Assembly: GCA_905221605.1 (NCBI GenBank)
Contig: CAJNDS010000720.1
Location: forward strand, 1-64,000
DNA: 64,000 nucleotides
Direction of reading: 5' to 3'
Source of the DNA: Symbiodinium natans
Lineage: Eukaryota; Sar; Dinophyceae; Suessiales; Symbiodiniaceae
The notes beneath the pieces were generated by a model, which worked only from the letters and a program-made list of their open reading frames with translations, had not been told where the DNA came from and ran no database searches. The position numbers and the translations under genes were made by a program. Each line of letters begins with the position of its first letter. Position 1 is the stretch's first letter. Of the stretch, positions 59,601 to 64,000 are shown piece after piece.

Positions 59601-61399
59601 CGTCATCATGCTTGGGCCATGGATACTCTCTTCCCAGAACGGATTAGACTATGGACGTCATCATGGTTGGGCCATGGATGCTCTCTTCTAACTATGGTGA
59701 AGCAAACGTGTTATTTAGACCCAGGGCTGGGCAGAAGCGGATGCAAGCAAGACAGGGCTTAGTTTAGGACACGTCGAAAGTGCGAAGTAGTGCAAAAAGC
59801 CCCACAAATACCAGTGCAGTCTACGGATGCCCAAAAAATTGCAGGATAATTTTGGATAAGAATTGCGGGGATGAGGTGATGGGCGAAACCCAGGAAACAT
59901 CGGTATTTACAGGGGATTCTGAGGGCAACAGAGCTAAACTCCGAAAACGCGTGGGTCTGTTGTGGCCCCGCCTAGCCCTAAACCCTAAACCCTAACTAAT
60001 TGAGATTCAGCTTGGCTAGATGCATTGCAGCCTTCCGGCTTCGGATTCGGAAGCCTCGCCTTCCCACCCAGCAGTAGCTTCAGCAACGCAGCAAGGGTCC
60101 CTTTGCAGGCCCCGTTTGAGACGTGCAGCAGCGGCAGCGTGTAGGGTTTAGGGTTTAGGGTTTAGGGTTTAGGGTTTAGGGTTTAGGGTTTAGAGTTTGG
60201 GGCTTGGGGTTTGGGGTTTAGGCTTTAGGGTTGAGGGTTCACGGTTTCGGGTTCTAAGGCGGAGGTCTCGGGAGCATGGCACTGGTTCATGGGATTCCTC
60301 AAGCTTGCAGTCGCAGCGCAACAACGTGGTCCAACCTCGCGCCATTTTTGAAGACTGTCTACTACAATACCCTCTTTGCGCGGTTGGCGCGGTATTTAAT
60401 ACCTACACCACCGGAGACTTCAGAGAATCGCCATGAAGAGACAGTTGGTCGCTCACTTCAGCATCTCTCACGTGAAAAAGGCTGGAGGCTGTACTGGTGA
60501 AAGGTGCTAGTGTACCAAACAAAGCAAGGCTACCCCAATCCCGCTGACATACTGTGAATGGTTCATAGTTCGTAACTCAAGGTGGTGACAATGCAGCTAT
60601 GACAATTTGTACATAATTTGTGGAGTATTCTGCGAGTGACAAGGCGTAAGTCGCAAGTCGTAATTCGTAATTGGTTGCAAGGATAAGTATGGGGCAAGTT
60701 TATCGCAGGGTCGTACGCTGTCCCTTGGTGGTTCTTTGGGGCGAATGCAATGCAAGGTTCTGGGTGGCTACTGTAAACCTTAAACCCCAAAACTTCGCGA
60801 TTCGTCCAGCTATGTGGGTGACAAAAACCCTAAACCCTAAGCCGATTTTTTGAGGTATCACCCTAGCTTGAGGATCTATCGAAGCCTTGCCTGCCTTGAG
60901 CGAGCGTGAGAGTTGAAACCCCTAAACCCTGGGCCGTTTTGGGCGACCGCAATGCGGGTGTACCGGCATGATCTTAAACCCTAACCCCGAAACCCTAAAC
61001 CCTAAACCCTAAACCTTCAACCCGAAACCCCAACAGCGGCGACGAACGCCCCCGAAGACTCGCAGCGAACGTCGCTTCAGGCCCATGACGGTCAGACCCC
61101 AAGCCCCCGAACCCCAAAACCCATAAAGGGGTTTAGGGTTTAGGGTTTAGGGCTTAGCCTGACACCCCGAAAGTTGAAATCAGGCAAGAGCTGAACACTG
61201 GGGTGATTCTCCGAACCCCGAAATCCCTAAAGCCCCGCATCCCAAACCTCCAAACCCCTTCAGCTGTGCAAAATCGCCCTAAACCCTAAACCCTAAACCC
61301 TAAAAAACCCCGTGCCTTTTAGCCCGCGAGCCCCCTCAGCCCCTCGCGATCCGCTTAAGGAAGAAGCCCGCGAAGAAGAAGGGCAAGAGTGAGCTGTAG
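28299..61399 (+). CDS. Large multi-exon gene of unknown function hosting nested genes
   Basis: A run of short GC3-rich islands, mostly preceded by CCCTAAA tracts and followed by TTTAGGG tracts, reads on the plus strand with chaining phases to TAG at 61397-61399. Best exons: 28299-28381, 28741-28819, 29137-29216, 32836-32950, 33375-33480, 34866-34995, 35565-35606, 37792-37868, 38627-38710, 39602-39670, 40548-40625, 43022-43075, 47407-47473, 48072-48146, 48460-48528, 49585-49683, 51665-51777, 52787-52864, 53894-53929, 54689-54763, 55982-56032, 60031-60138, 61340-61399. The conceptual product is hydrophilic, begins with KKKGKAGGSLLEQ and ends KKPAKKKGKSEL. I recognise no domain. It could be two or more genes, as I cannot exclude a boundary in stretches where phases do not chain (40.3, 46.5, 48.9 kb). 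Introns carry a nuclease-like gene, a tail-fibre-like fragment and a rhodopsin. Confidence 0.55.
28741..28819 (+). CDS. Gene 2 exon (PYQRHEAFEAHC)
   Basis: Follows an AT-rich stretch ending CTACTGCAG. Reads PYQRHEAFEAHCLDPLGPTA; ends phase 1 at GTCGTA (or at GTGAAG six bases earlier, same phase), agreeing with the next exon. Confidence 0.6.
28858..29045. repeat. Tandem copies of ATTAGGGGTACCCC element
   Basis: Three linked units with ATTAGGGGTACCCCT and GGGGATCCT-CTATTTGGGGTC. Single related copies at 26868-26945 and 43438-43535. Confidence 0.75.
29137..29216 (+). CDS. Gene 2 exon (QEWEQHVGQDGYDSVFGD)
   Basis: After a pyrimidine-rich stretch ending TTTTGCAG the phase-compatible frame reads DCTATAAAQEWEQHVGQDGY-DSVFGD, ending phase 0 at GTATCC. 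Phase on both sides supports it. Confidence 0.62.
29502..29643. repeat. (TTTAGGG)n array
   Basis: About 20 consecutive perfect heptamers, among the longest in the window. Confidence 0.97.
29842..29868 (+). CDS. Possible 27-bp micro-exon of gene 2
   Basis: VGGSSTKVE between CGTAGAG and a GC donor, phase 0 on both sides and preceded by CCCTAAA. Very short, so weak. Confidence 0.25.
32836..32950 (+). CDS. Gene 2 exon (RSTGPRWLEHKRPLQWGSGG)
   Basis: Bracketed by CCCTAAA and TTTAGGG. The frame reading RNLRSTGPRWLEHKRPLQWG ends in phase 1 at GTTGGG, fitting the next exon. A second frame is equally GC3-rich, so the translation is provisional. Confidence 0.5.
33375..33480 (+). CDS. Gene 2 exon, frame uncertain
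   Basis: An island after ATTACAG running to GTTTAGGG. All three frames are open; the phase-compatible one reads PASVSQAPRHPEGHLKPSAS. The exon is likely, the frame is not certain. Confidence 0.45.
33481..34865. other. Intron of gene 2, no gene seen
   Basis: Starts with ten TTTAGGG units, has CCCTAAA at about 34000-34060, poly-A at 34107-34123, poly-G at 34443-34458, remainder unassigned. Confidence 0.55.
34866..34995 (+). CDS. Gene 2 exon (MHPLTAARWDMKSKSESDLD)
   Basis: After ACTCCTGCAG the frame reads YMAQGPRAQQPYSTCAEAMH and continues PLTAARWDMKSKSESDLDCF with strong GC3 to a GT donor (GTGTAT; GTAGCA six bases earlier also possible). Confidence 0.6.
35565..35606 (+). CDS. Gene 2 exon (HLGQQAVLATLCWA)
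   Basis: Between ACATAG and GTGGGT, phase 0 both ends, almost every third base G or C. Immediately upstream of the intron carrying the zinc-ribbon nuclease gene. Confidence 0.5.
35846..37312 (+). CDS. Five-repeat zinc-ribbon protein with C-terminal PD-(D/E)XK-like nuclease domain
   Basis: An uninterrupted 488-residue frame. Residues about 50-340 contain five copies of a roughly 57-residue unit, each with LxxHAxxLGG.CL, then WxCxxGHxW and WCPxCA; paired cysteines and the GH histidine suggest zinc ribbons or treble clefs. The C-terminal about 120 residues read SRAESEVRRIFEDIF, FLEGLQLDGHSPEMQLGFEY, QGEQHY, ERDARKVKLC and VRLVVIPYF, the D...ExQ...K layout of Vsr-like restriction-fold nucleases. 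Similar proteins occur in giant viruses and protists. The first about 45 residues are dubious; an overlapping frame (35745) begins MTRLKRATRLATAG with a signal-like helix. The gene sits inside an intron of the unknown gene (35607-37791), with heptamers on both sides, recalling intron-encoded endonucleases. Confidence 0.78.
   Translation: MHCIGKSRSMLGGLVAVRAHVGQPQMPTTLESPLHRVVATQKQVRLQAALQRLHDHAATLGGQCLSSEYSNTRAKVRWRCRFGHEWLAAPGTALRKKGSWCPECAIEEKKLGLKSLKDHARSLGGVCLADSYTNVYTKVSWQCKFGHEWQAKPSNILYQKSWCPQCFRDSQRAPGSTRRKIDLQTLREHASTLGGMCLADEYLNLKSKLVWQCACGHTWQASAGNVLNGKSWCPQCSQTRPLRLKLLRDHAAALKGQCLATKYINNSSKLWWQCRHGHEWQATPANILNKGTWCPHCAKRAPIGLPRLQAHAASLGGLCLAESYQNVFRKMTWMCRHGHVWSASANSVLNSGTWCPDCATKTSRAESEVRRIFEDIFSPASFGTCFPSFLEGLQLDGHSPEMQLGFEYQGEQHYRHDHFFHSRDPQSFQRQCERDARKVKLCQSAGVRLVVIPYFVRDKRTFIQLALLQWFTISEVNPVMLGTKLSRD
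37792..37868 (+). CDS. Gene 2 exon (WLAFQGNFEPPTKPKAQAHT)
   Basis: After TTCCCCCGCAG reads WLAFQGNFEPPTKPKAQAHT-SQLQT with near-complete GC3, then GTTTAGGG. Cleanly bracketed by CCCTAAA (12 units) and TTTAGGG (14 units). Confidence 0.7.
37866..37968. repeat. (TTTAGGG)n array after exon
   Basis: Fourteen heptamers immediately 3' of the WLAFQGNF exon; with the CCCTAAA array at 37689-37773 it brackets that exon. Confidence 0.97.
38479..38624. repeat. TIR element CTTGGAGG...CCTCCAAG abutting an exon
   Basis: 146 bp with inverted ends (CTTGGAGGTTCAGGGTACTTAG and CTAAGTACCCTGACCCTCCAAG). Its right flank GTAGAG is the acceptor of the CRLCEVSP exon. A diverged copy lies at 3067-3180. Confidence 0.8.
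38627..38710 (+). CDS. Gene 2 exon (CRLCEVSPRMKSSKADKKAW)
   Basis: Reads CRLCEVSPRMKSSKADKKAW-AHWVDISW, ending phase 0 at GTCCTC. The acceptor TAGAG abuts the right end of an inverted-repeat element. The CxxC might bind metal. Confidence 0.62.
38880..38966. repeat. Fold-back element CCCCCTTATACTAACAGTCC
   Basis: Ends CCCCCTTATACTAACAGTCC and GGACTGTTAGTATTTAGTAT-AAGGGGG are inverted repeats; a fragment of the same sequence is at 8100-8125. Confidence 0.8.
39602..39670 (+). CDS. Gene 2 exon (VEMQTMEHIRVLHYEAGRRP)
   Basis: Between GCGTCCAG and GTAGGG, phase 0 both ends, strong GC3: VEMQTMEHIRVLHYEAGRRP-MRT. Bracketed by heptamers on both sides. Confidence 0.7.
40283..40370 (+). CDS. Possible gene 2 exon (VKERYYTLKGSQRL)
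   Basis: After CGCCAAG, following a CCCTAAA array, a frame reads VKERYYTLKGSQRLHTPPPS-ATEAFLNAK in phase 0. No clear donor and no TTTAGGG tract follows; the right end is approximate. Confidence 0.35.
40548..40625 (+). CDS. Gene 2 exon (RGRLVVQRWRISAAIRTYYP)
   Basis: After GCCAGTAG reads DARSRGRLVVQRWRISAAIR-TYYPST, ending phase 0 at GTTCTT; strong GC3. Confidence 0.6.
40626..43021. other. Intron of gene 2, no gene seen
   Basis: 2.4 kb, mostly unique with deg­enerate heptamers, a TIR element at 42057-42191 and a CCCTAAA/CCCTCAA array just before the next exon (42922-43003). Confidence 0.55.
42057..42191. repeat. TIR element AGCTCxTATxxGAAGxAGGGT family
   Basis: 135 bp, inverted ends AGCTCGTATACGAAGTAGGGT and ACCCTGCTTCATATGAGCT, with TATACACTCACCAA repeated inside. 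Second copy, opposite orientation, at 63296-63417. Confidence 0.78.
43022..43075 (+). CDS. Gene 2 exon (ICEGHLWPLFRTWTKSAP)
   Basis: Acceptor TTAGAG; reads ICEGHLWPLFRTWTKSAP to a consensus GTGAGA donor. An overlapping longer frame continues to 43170 but has poorer GC3. Confidence 0.55.
44184..44251 (+). CDS. Possible gene 2 exon (MHGQRLRRQALKPRW)
   Basis: Bracketed by CCCTAAA and TTTAGGG tracts. Phase-0 frame reads AKSEVLLMHGQRLRRQALKP-RW to GTTTCT. Confidence 0.45.
44748..44815. repeat. 16-bp higher-order heptamer repeat
   Basis: AAGGGGTTTAGGGGCT repeated about four times: a compound unit derived from TTTAGGG. Confidence 0.88.
46156..46280. repeat. Fold-back element CTTTAACT...AGTTAAAG
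   Basis: 125 bp with inverted ends containing GGGCTTTGGAGTA / TACTCCAAAGC and an AT-rich centre. Confidence 0.75.
46485..46546 (+). CDS. Possible gene 2 exon, basic
   Basis: After CCCCCAG the frame reads RRRPKALRPGEAAGKQPTAR to GTTTGG. A shorter exon ending at an internal GTGAGG is an alternative; the phase with the next exon does not chain. Confidence 0.35.
47407..47473 (+). CDS. Gene 2 exon (LYLSIPLKDITEPEVELEEQ)
   Basis: After CCCTGAG reads LYLSIPLKDITEPEVELEEQ-QR with strong GC3, ending phase 0 at GTGTAG just before TTTAGGG. Confidence 0.6.
48072..48146 (+). CDS. Gene 2 exon (DQRVYFRGVSQGQEWEAGGK)
   Basis: After AAGTGAG reads DQRVYFRGVSQGQEWEAGGK-LSG, phase 0. GTGGGC donor at 48147; an internal GTGAGC at 48096 could instead end it early. 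Confidence 0.55.
48460..48528 (+). CDS. Gene 2 exon (LKLLRSINAGALRSLDVESF)
   Basis: After CTGGAAG reads VSLKLLRSINAGALRSLDVE-SFR, phase 0 to GTTGCG. Followed by long poly-T/poly-G and then a pyrimidine-rich stretch. Confidence 0.6.
48866..48898 (+). CDS. Gene 2 exon (VTISKYELDSK)
   Basis: A 180 bp T/C-rich tract leads to CGGAAG, then VTISKYELDSK in phase 0. A GC donor at 48899 gives the phase needed; the open frame continues to 48961, so the right end is uncertain. Confidence 0.5.
49010..49125. repeat. (GGGGGTTTA)n variant array
   Basis: About ten 9-bp units, a G-expanded heptamer variant, flanked by ordinary TTTAGGG. Confidence 0.92.
49376..49570. repeat. (CCCTAAA)n array before exon
   Basis: About 27 heptamers with one CACTAACCCCTAAA interruption, immediately upstream of the GVNFDLPK exon. 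Confidence 0.97.
49585..49683 (+). CDS. Gene 2 exon (GVNFDLPKLVSEPCWKRLLK)
   Basis: Cleanly bracketed by a CCCTAAA array and a TTTAGGG array. Reads GVNFDLPKLVSEPCWKRLLK-SKKPAGGIGEGGK, phase 0, GTAGGG donor. Confidence 0.7.
49684..49895. repeat. TTTAGGG array with central (TTGAGGG)n block
   Basis: Ten TTTAGGG units, then about sixteen TTGAGGG units (49752-49863), then TTTAGGG again, directly after the GVNFDLPK exon. Confidence 0.95.
50235..50795 (+). pseudogene. Decayed tail-fibre-like repeat ORF
   Basis: The frame contains DSAIAAARVPYYTSPQVHSA and ISAALAPYSAVDAAIAAAV, repeats of the type xVDSAIAAALxPYYTSAQ seen in phage- and giant-virus-like fibre proteins and in dinoflagellate genomes. An older repeat unit just upstream (50289-50350) is in another frame (AISAALVPYYTSAQTDSAIA), so a frameshift has occurred. 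The end runs into Arg/Gly-rich translation of G-rich DNA at 50680-50795 that is unlikely to be protein. Lies in an intron of the unknown gene. Confidence 0.5.
50803..50880. repeat. G-rich tract
   Basis: Long G homopolymers with GGGGGTGGGGGGGA interruptions and a duplicated GGGGGCCTTTTTTTGGGGGC. One of more than fifteen G or C runs of 12 or more in the window (for example 5378-5399, 12549-12567, 54070-54092, 55026-55050, 56590-56619). Confidence 0.9.
51287..51401. repeat. TIR element, CTTGGTxGCCCAG family
   Basis: 115 bp copy beginning CTTGGCAGCCCAATGG and ending CTGGGCTCGCAAG. Confidence 0.72.
51665..51777 (+). CDS. Gene 2 exon (LLKRPMPYIKKEPSTG)
   Basis: Strong GC3 frame reading EAPRPPVASTKPFATEAAAL then LKRPMPYIKKEPSTG. 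Left edge at CCCGAG is a best guess; right edge at GTTCCG leaves a phase that does not chain simply. Confidence 0.5.
52787..52864 (+). CDS. Gene 2 exon (IYPDECYEKMVLWREARLES)
   Basis: After TTACTAG reads DTSRIYPDECYEKMVLWREA-RLESHW, phase 0 to GTCTAG. Preceded by CCCTAAA, followed by degenerate heptamers. Confidence 0.68.
53174..53325. repeat. (TTTAGGG)n array
   Basis: About 21 heptamers with one TTAGGG deletion unit, in the intron after the IYPDECYEK exon. Confidence 0.97.
53894..53929 (+). CDS. Gene 2 exon (AYFYAKLHPEVP)
   Basis: After a pyrimidine-rich tract and CACCAG reads AYFYAKLHPEVP. GC donor at 53930 gives phase 0; a GT donor at 53935 is the alternative. Confidence 0.6.
54689..54763 (+). 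CDS. Gene 2 exon, basic (ESTRKRGSKSRRTG)
   Basis: After CCTGAAG reads ANIKHVPIRSVESTRKRGSK-SRRTG, phase 0 to GTTTAGGG. Followed by a 120 bp intron made almost wholly of TTTAGGG variants. Confidence 0.5.
54884..54922 (+). CDS. Possible gene 2 exon (VARPGSFAAAIST)
   Basis: A good acceptor (TTGTTGGTCTTGCAG) followed by VARPGSFAAAIST in phase 0; GA donor proposed. The proline-rich translation further right is probably intronic poly-C. Confidence 0.4.
55815..55915. repeat. (CT)n tract
   Basis: CTCTCTCCC and (CT)n for about 100 bp, about 65 bp upstream of an exon; may act as an extended pyrimidine tract. Confidence 0.88.
55982..56032 (+). CDS. Gene 2 exon (GAENKEYEKKLEALRAK)
   Basis: After GCTGCCAG reads GAENKEYEKKLEALRAK, a helix-like charged segment, to a GC donor (GCAAGG) near the GCAAG consensus; phase 0 both ends. 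Confidence 0.62.
56149..56251. repeat. TIR element CCTGGTTCTT...AAGAACCAGG
   Basis: 103 bp, near-perfect fold-back: CCTGGTTCTTAG, GGGAATGAGGTACCCTATAT and their inverse at the other end. Confidence 0.85.
56519..56579 (+). CDS. Possible gene 2 exon (RRNLDSTVWNGKRLLS)
   Basis: After CTGGACAG, flanked left by TTTAGGG, a GC3-rich frame reads PYPARRNLDSTVWNGKRLLS. Its start phase does not match the exon before. Confidence 0.35.
57436..58599 (+). CDS. Type-1 (microbial) rhodopsin lacking both counter-ion carboxylates
   Basis: An intact, intronless 387-residue seven-helix protein. Helix C is R125-Y-L-G-Y-A-F-T-C-S-L-M-Q-A-E139, aligning with bacteriorhodopsin RYADWLFTTPLLLLD. Helix F is W255-PAFPCWWLISAEGLG, aligning with WSAYPVVWLIGSEGAG; helix G is LNMISK290-GGF, aligning with LDVSAK216-VGF. 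So K290 should bind retinal, but Asp85 is Gly128 and Asp212 is Asn286; Asp96 is Glu139. A light-driven proton pump seems unlikely; a sensor or UV-absorbing pigment is possible. The loop between helices A and B (about residues 46-96) is unusually long, and residues 325-352 look like coiled coil. The gene lies within an intron of the unknown gene with its own GC-rich codon use. Confidence 0.8.
   Translation: MVLEELNDFQLFRACGPLYPAFAIESLTSIILGFFFTYLALRIVVRTDVKKPINASWRMFRDYISPAVDEWWTLMKTWPDMPKKKCADRITYCRNLNIAMCVAQAAAAFFSVFRWLHIGNVNGLRYLGYAFTCSLMQAELVVLIAPYVPCYKLNVVFVVLFTHAFLICGWIGSLHEGFLFEDASWELFKSSWDVSILVITNKGIAIGITTFCLLFLCLVQMPFLALCYFWAGGCRAHRDLPYYYLRVMCAVWFTWPAFPCWWLISAEGLGLLGDAKSNAVGFAVLNMISKGGFTVNMLKIGADHRRRWPDAPAPKKSQSWLVGKLQEYDAEFTENQTIQRLQAENAELKAKVMNTPPQEPMPQDAQEEAKNPDKTAESMGRPDTLWV
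58600..60030. other. Intron remainder downstream of the rhodopsin gene
   Basis: No gene seen. Contains a short CCCTAAA tract (59154-59193) and the tandem repeat at 59370-59695. Confidence 0.6.
59370..59695. repeat. Tandem repeat with CATGGACGTCATCATG core
   Basis: Six units of 46-60 bp, each with AGACCATGGACGTCATCATG followed by a TTGGGCCATGGATGCTCTCTTC segment, varying in spacer length. Function unknown. Confidence 0.92.
60031..60138 (+). CDS. Gene 2 exon (SGFGFGSLAFPPSSSFSNAA)
   Basis: Acceptor GCATTGCAG; reads SGFGFGSLAFPPSSSFSNAA then RVPLQAPFETCSSGS, phase 0 to GTGTAG, strong GC3, immediately followed by a TTTAGGG array. Confidence 0.65.
61340..61399 (+). CDS. Gene 2 terminal exon (KKPAKKKGKSEL stop)
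   Basis: After CCCCTCAG reads PLAIRLRKKPAKKKGKSEL and stops TAG at 61397-61399, phase 0. Lysine-rich tail, GC3-rich. KSEL loosely resembles ER-retention tetrapeptides but could be chance. Confidence 0.62.
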   Translation, partial: PLAIRLRKKPAKKKGKSEL

Positions 61400-62535
61400 G
61401 TCCCCTCCCCCATGGAACTTCAGGTTCTTATGGACCTAGGGTTTAGGGTTTAGGGTTTAGGGTTTAGGGTTTAGGGTTTAGGGTTTAGGGTTTAGGGTTT
61501 AGGGTTTAGGGTTTAGGGTTTAGGGTTTAGGGTTTAGGGTTTAGGGTTTAGCGGCAGATATTTCCCCAATGTACTGGTTGCTTGCGAGCATCTTGGGTCA
61601 CCTAATGACCAACATAGGAAGGTGTTGATATGTTGCGGCATGTCAAGGGACTTGCAAAGCACACAATGGCAGTATGTCTACAATGTACTTTGAAAACCTA
61701 AACTTTAAACCTCTACACCCTAAGCAACCCTACACCCCAAACCCCTAAACCGAAAACCCTAAACTTCATGTAGAAAGCGGCTCCTGCTTATGACCCCCAG
61801 ATATATACACTACCCTACACCCCTAACCCTAAACCCCAAACCCTAAACCCCAAACCCCAAACCCCAAACCCCAAACCCTAAACCCTAAACCCTAAACCCT
61901 AAACCCTTCGCTTGCATGGAGCCCCAAACCAACGCACTGACGCAGGCGGGCGTTTAGGACTCACGGGGGGCTTAGGCAGCCCAGGGCTGAGGATTTCAAA
62001 GGTTTAGGGTTTAGGGTTTAGGGTTTAGGGTTTAGGGTTTAGGGTTTAGGGTTTAGGGTTTAGGGTTTAGGGTTTAGGGTTTAGGGTTTAGGGTTTGGGG
62101 TTTAGGGTTCCTAGCGTTCAATGGGGCGCAGAAAGTTTAGGCCAAAGGGTTTCGGGCTCCAAGCGGACCGAGCTTCCAGTCTAGAGCTTGCGAGATGTGA
62201 TCCCAAGAAATTCATGACCCTAAATCCTAAACCCTAAACCCTAAACCCTAAACCCTAAACCCTAAACCCTAAACCCTAAACCCTAAACCCTAAACCCTAA
62301 ACCCTAAACCCTAACCCCTAGCCCTAAACCCTAAACCCCGAACCTTTGAAACTGTAAGCACCCTGAAGCAAACAGCTCATAGCCGAGAAGCTTGCGAGCA
62401 AAGCTTGCCCTTGAGAACCACACCGAAGTCCTACATCCTAAGCATCCCTCCCCCCCCCCCCCCCACGCCTAAACCCCCAGCTTGCATAGTAGCCCTGAAT
62501 TCTTAAATCCGAGACTCCCCAGGTATGTTGAAAGC

Positions 62536-62653
62536 CTTGGAAGTCCAGGGGTACCCTTTTCCCCCTTTTTTTGGGGGTTCTGGTTTCCCTTATATAAAAT
62601 AGCCAACCCAAAAAAGGGCGCCCTTATTCGAAGATGGTTACTGGGCTACCAAG
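62536..62653. repeat. TIR element, CTTGGTxGCCCAG family
   Basis: 118 bp copy with a diverged left end (CTTGGAAGTCCAGGGG) and right end CTGGGCTACCAAG identical to the 27 kb copy. Confidence 0.78.
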
Positions 62654-63295
62654 AAGCATGTTTAACAGCTTTGTCAGCCTACTCCTGCACCCGAAGCAAA
62701 CCTTTTTGTGTGATGGGTTTAGGGTTAAGCTTCGGGTGAAATGCAGAAATCTTGCGCAATGACGCTTTGCTGATAAGCTTAAACGAACCCGAAACCCTCA
62801 ACCCTAAAACCCTACAACCCTAGACCCTAAAACCCAAAAACCCTAAAACCCTAAAACCCTAAAACCCTAAAACCCTAAAACCCTAAACCCTAAACCCTAA
62901 AAGTGTAAGGCAATGCTGAAGCTCTCGGAATGGAGCATGCACTAAACAATGGCCAAGCGCACATGAGTACGTGCCCAAAGATAACCTTCAGAGCTTGTGT
63001 GAGATTTGAGGTGCGAAATGGGGTCACTCTCCCAGACGTCGGGCCACAGGGCCCTCAGAAAAACCGAGCGGAGCTGGAGTGTGGGAGCAAAAGGTTGCCC
63101 CGAAGCTCGCAACCGGTTGTGGGCTTAGGGCTTGGGGTTTAGGCTCCATTTTCGGGCTCGGGTTGGGTCTCCGTATGCACAAAAGTAGGAGCTCAGGGGC
63201 CTTGCCCTGAAAGAGATTCATCTGAGCAGGCAAGCCCAGCACCCTTCAGCGCGTACGGAAGTGTGTTTGCGGATGTCGATCAAGCAGCACAGGTC

Positions 63296-63417
63296 GAGGA
63301 TCATATGAAGCAGGGTTCATGTTTTTGCTGAGCGCATATAAGGTTGCTTTTAATGTTGGTGAGTATATATATTTGGTGTCCTTATAAGAAATATAAACCC
63401 TACTTTATAACACAGCT
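63296..63417. repeat. TIR element AGCTCxTATxxGAAGxAGGGT family, second copy
   Basis: Begins TCATATGAAGCAGGGTT and ends AACCCTACTTTATAAC; shares GGTGAGTATATA and TTGGTGTCCTT with the reverse complement of the 42 kb copy. Confidence 0.72.
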
Positions 63418-64000
63418 GTTTCAGCAGATTTGGCTTGGGGTTGTGCCAGATCTCTAAGGGCAGTAGGCCGCAAAGCAGCGAACCTGTTTCCATGTACCAA
63501 GACTAAGACCTTTTCTTTGTTTCCGGGGGGGGGGGGGGCAGGGCGGCCACAAAAATTGCCACAGATCTCGCTTGCACCCTCACGGCGCCAACCGCAGCAT
63601 GGGCTCAAGTGAGTTCTCACGGCCTCCAGAGGAAGAAAGCATTCTCTGCTTGAGCTCCATTTGCGTCCATGGAATTTGCTTCTCACTTGGAGGCAAAGGA
63701 TTTCGTTGGACTGCGAAAACGGATAAGCAAACTCCACCAACCCAGAACCTTCGCCTAGATTCGGGCATCTGGTACCGCGCAGACATACCCTGCGAGCTGC
63801 TTTTTGAGCCGTTAAACCCTCAACCGTTTAAAGAGACTGTGTTGGTCTAGGAGTTTATTCCCAACATTTCACGGACCCCAAAAAGTCCTCTGTGGGCTTA
63901 GGGCTGCCATGTGGCAGGTTTGGGGTCTAGGCTTTAGGGTTTAGGCGGAACCCCCCTGTTTGTTCTGGGTCGGCTGTAGGGGGACCAAGGCAATTGGCGA

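Larger units (their letters stand above)
61400..64000. other. Downstream of gene 2, no supported gene
   Basis: TTTAGGG arrays (61437-61551, 62004-62095), CCCTAAA arrays (61876-61907, 62219-62312), a CCCTAAAA 8-mer block (62823-62885), two TIR elements, and unassigned sequence. A possible first exon MEPQTNALTQ before a GC donor lies near 61917-61947; the frame at 63572-63850 has poor codon bias. Confidence 0.5.

Noticed and set aside
59370..59695. CRISPR array
   Set aside because: Units are tandem and directly adjoining with related spacers, in a eukaryotic intron, without cas genes.
63572..63850. 92-residue frame near the right edge
   Set aside because: Poor third-position bias and no recognisable motif.

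Overview
The window looks like nuclear DNA of a dinoflagellate (confidence about 0.85; genus not determinable). The reasons are: spliceosomal introns whose donors must be GC or GA as well as GT to keep a recognisable protein in frame; very abundant Arabidopsis-type telomere heptamers (TTTAGGG/CCCTAAA) scattered internally; tiny GC3-rich exons separated by long introns; a Kyakuja-Dileera-Zisupton (KDZ) transposase beside a DUF3987-like protein; and a microbial-type rhodopsin. No rRNA, tRNA, CRISPR or bacterial operon structure was seen, and nothing on the minus strand could be supported as a gene.

Two large, finely split genes run left to right and are invisible to plain ORF calling. Gene 1 (before 1125 to 26613) encodes an integral-membrane acyltransferase-3 family protein. 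About 16 exons of 41-119 bp were found by reading short GC3-rich islands and checking phase and family motifs (SGF helix, RLxRLxPTY, TWTIST-FFYLCFP, RLPIFIMG, RPMRFLGDIS, FFEKPIERP), ending in a stop at 26611-26613. Gene 2 (about 28299 to 61399) has roughly 25-28 exons whose phases mostly chain; I do not recognise the product.

Introns of both genes have a striking common design. Within a few to a few tens of bases after most donors comes (TTTAGGG)n, and shortly before most acceptors comes (CCCTAAA)n, so each intron is bracketed by inverted telomere-type repeats. Intron interiors hold poly-G tracts, microsatellites, several families of 80-150 bp terminal-inverted-repeat elements, and whole nested genes.

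Nested cargo: (i) intron 10364-24221 of gene 1 holds an almost heptamer-free 11 kb island (about 10.98-22.13 kb) with a 2-oxoglutarate/Fe(II) dioxygenase-like gene with a one-base frame break, a membrane-anchored coiled-coil ORF, other small ORFs, a KDZ transposase with small introns and a DUF3987-like gene ending in a SUMO-interaction-like motif; (ii) a gene-2 intron (35607-37791) holds a five-repeat zinc-ribbon protein fused to a PD-(D/E)XK-like nuclease domain; (iii) another gene-2 intron holds a decayed tail-fibre-like repeat ORF (50.2-50.8 kb); (iv) another holds an intact, intronless type-1 rhodopsin (57436-58599) in which both retinal counter-ion carboxylates appear to be missing.

Exon edges were inferred by eye from frame, phase, GC3 and splice dinucleotides; edges may be wrong by a few bases, and exons in the less certain list may be spurious. 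Transcript data would settle them.
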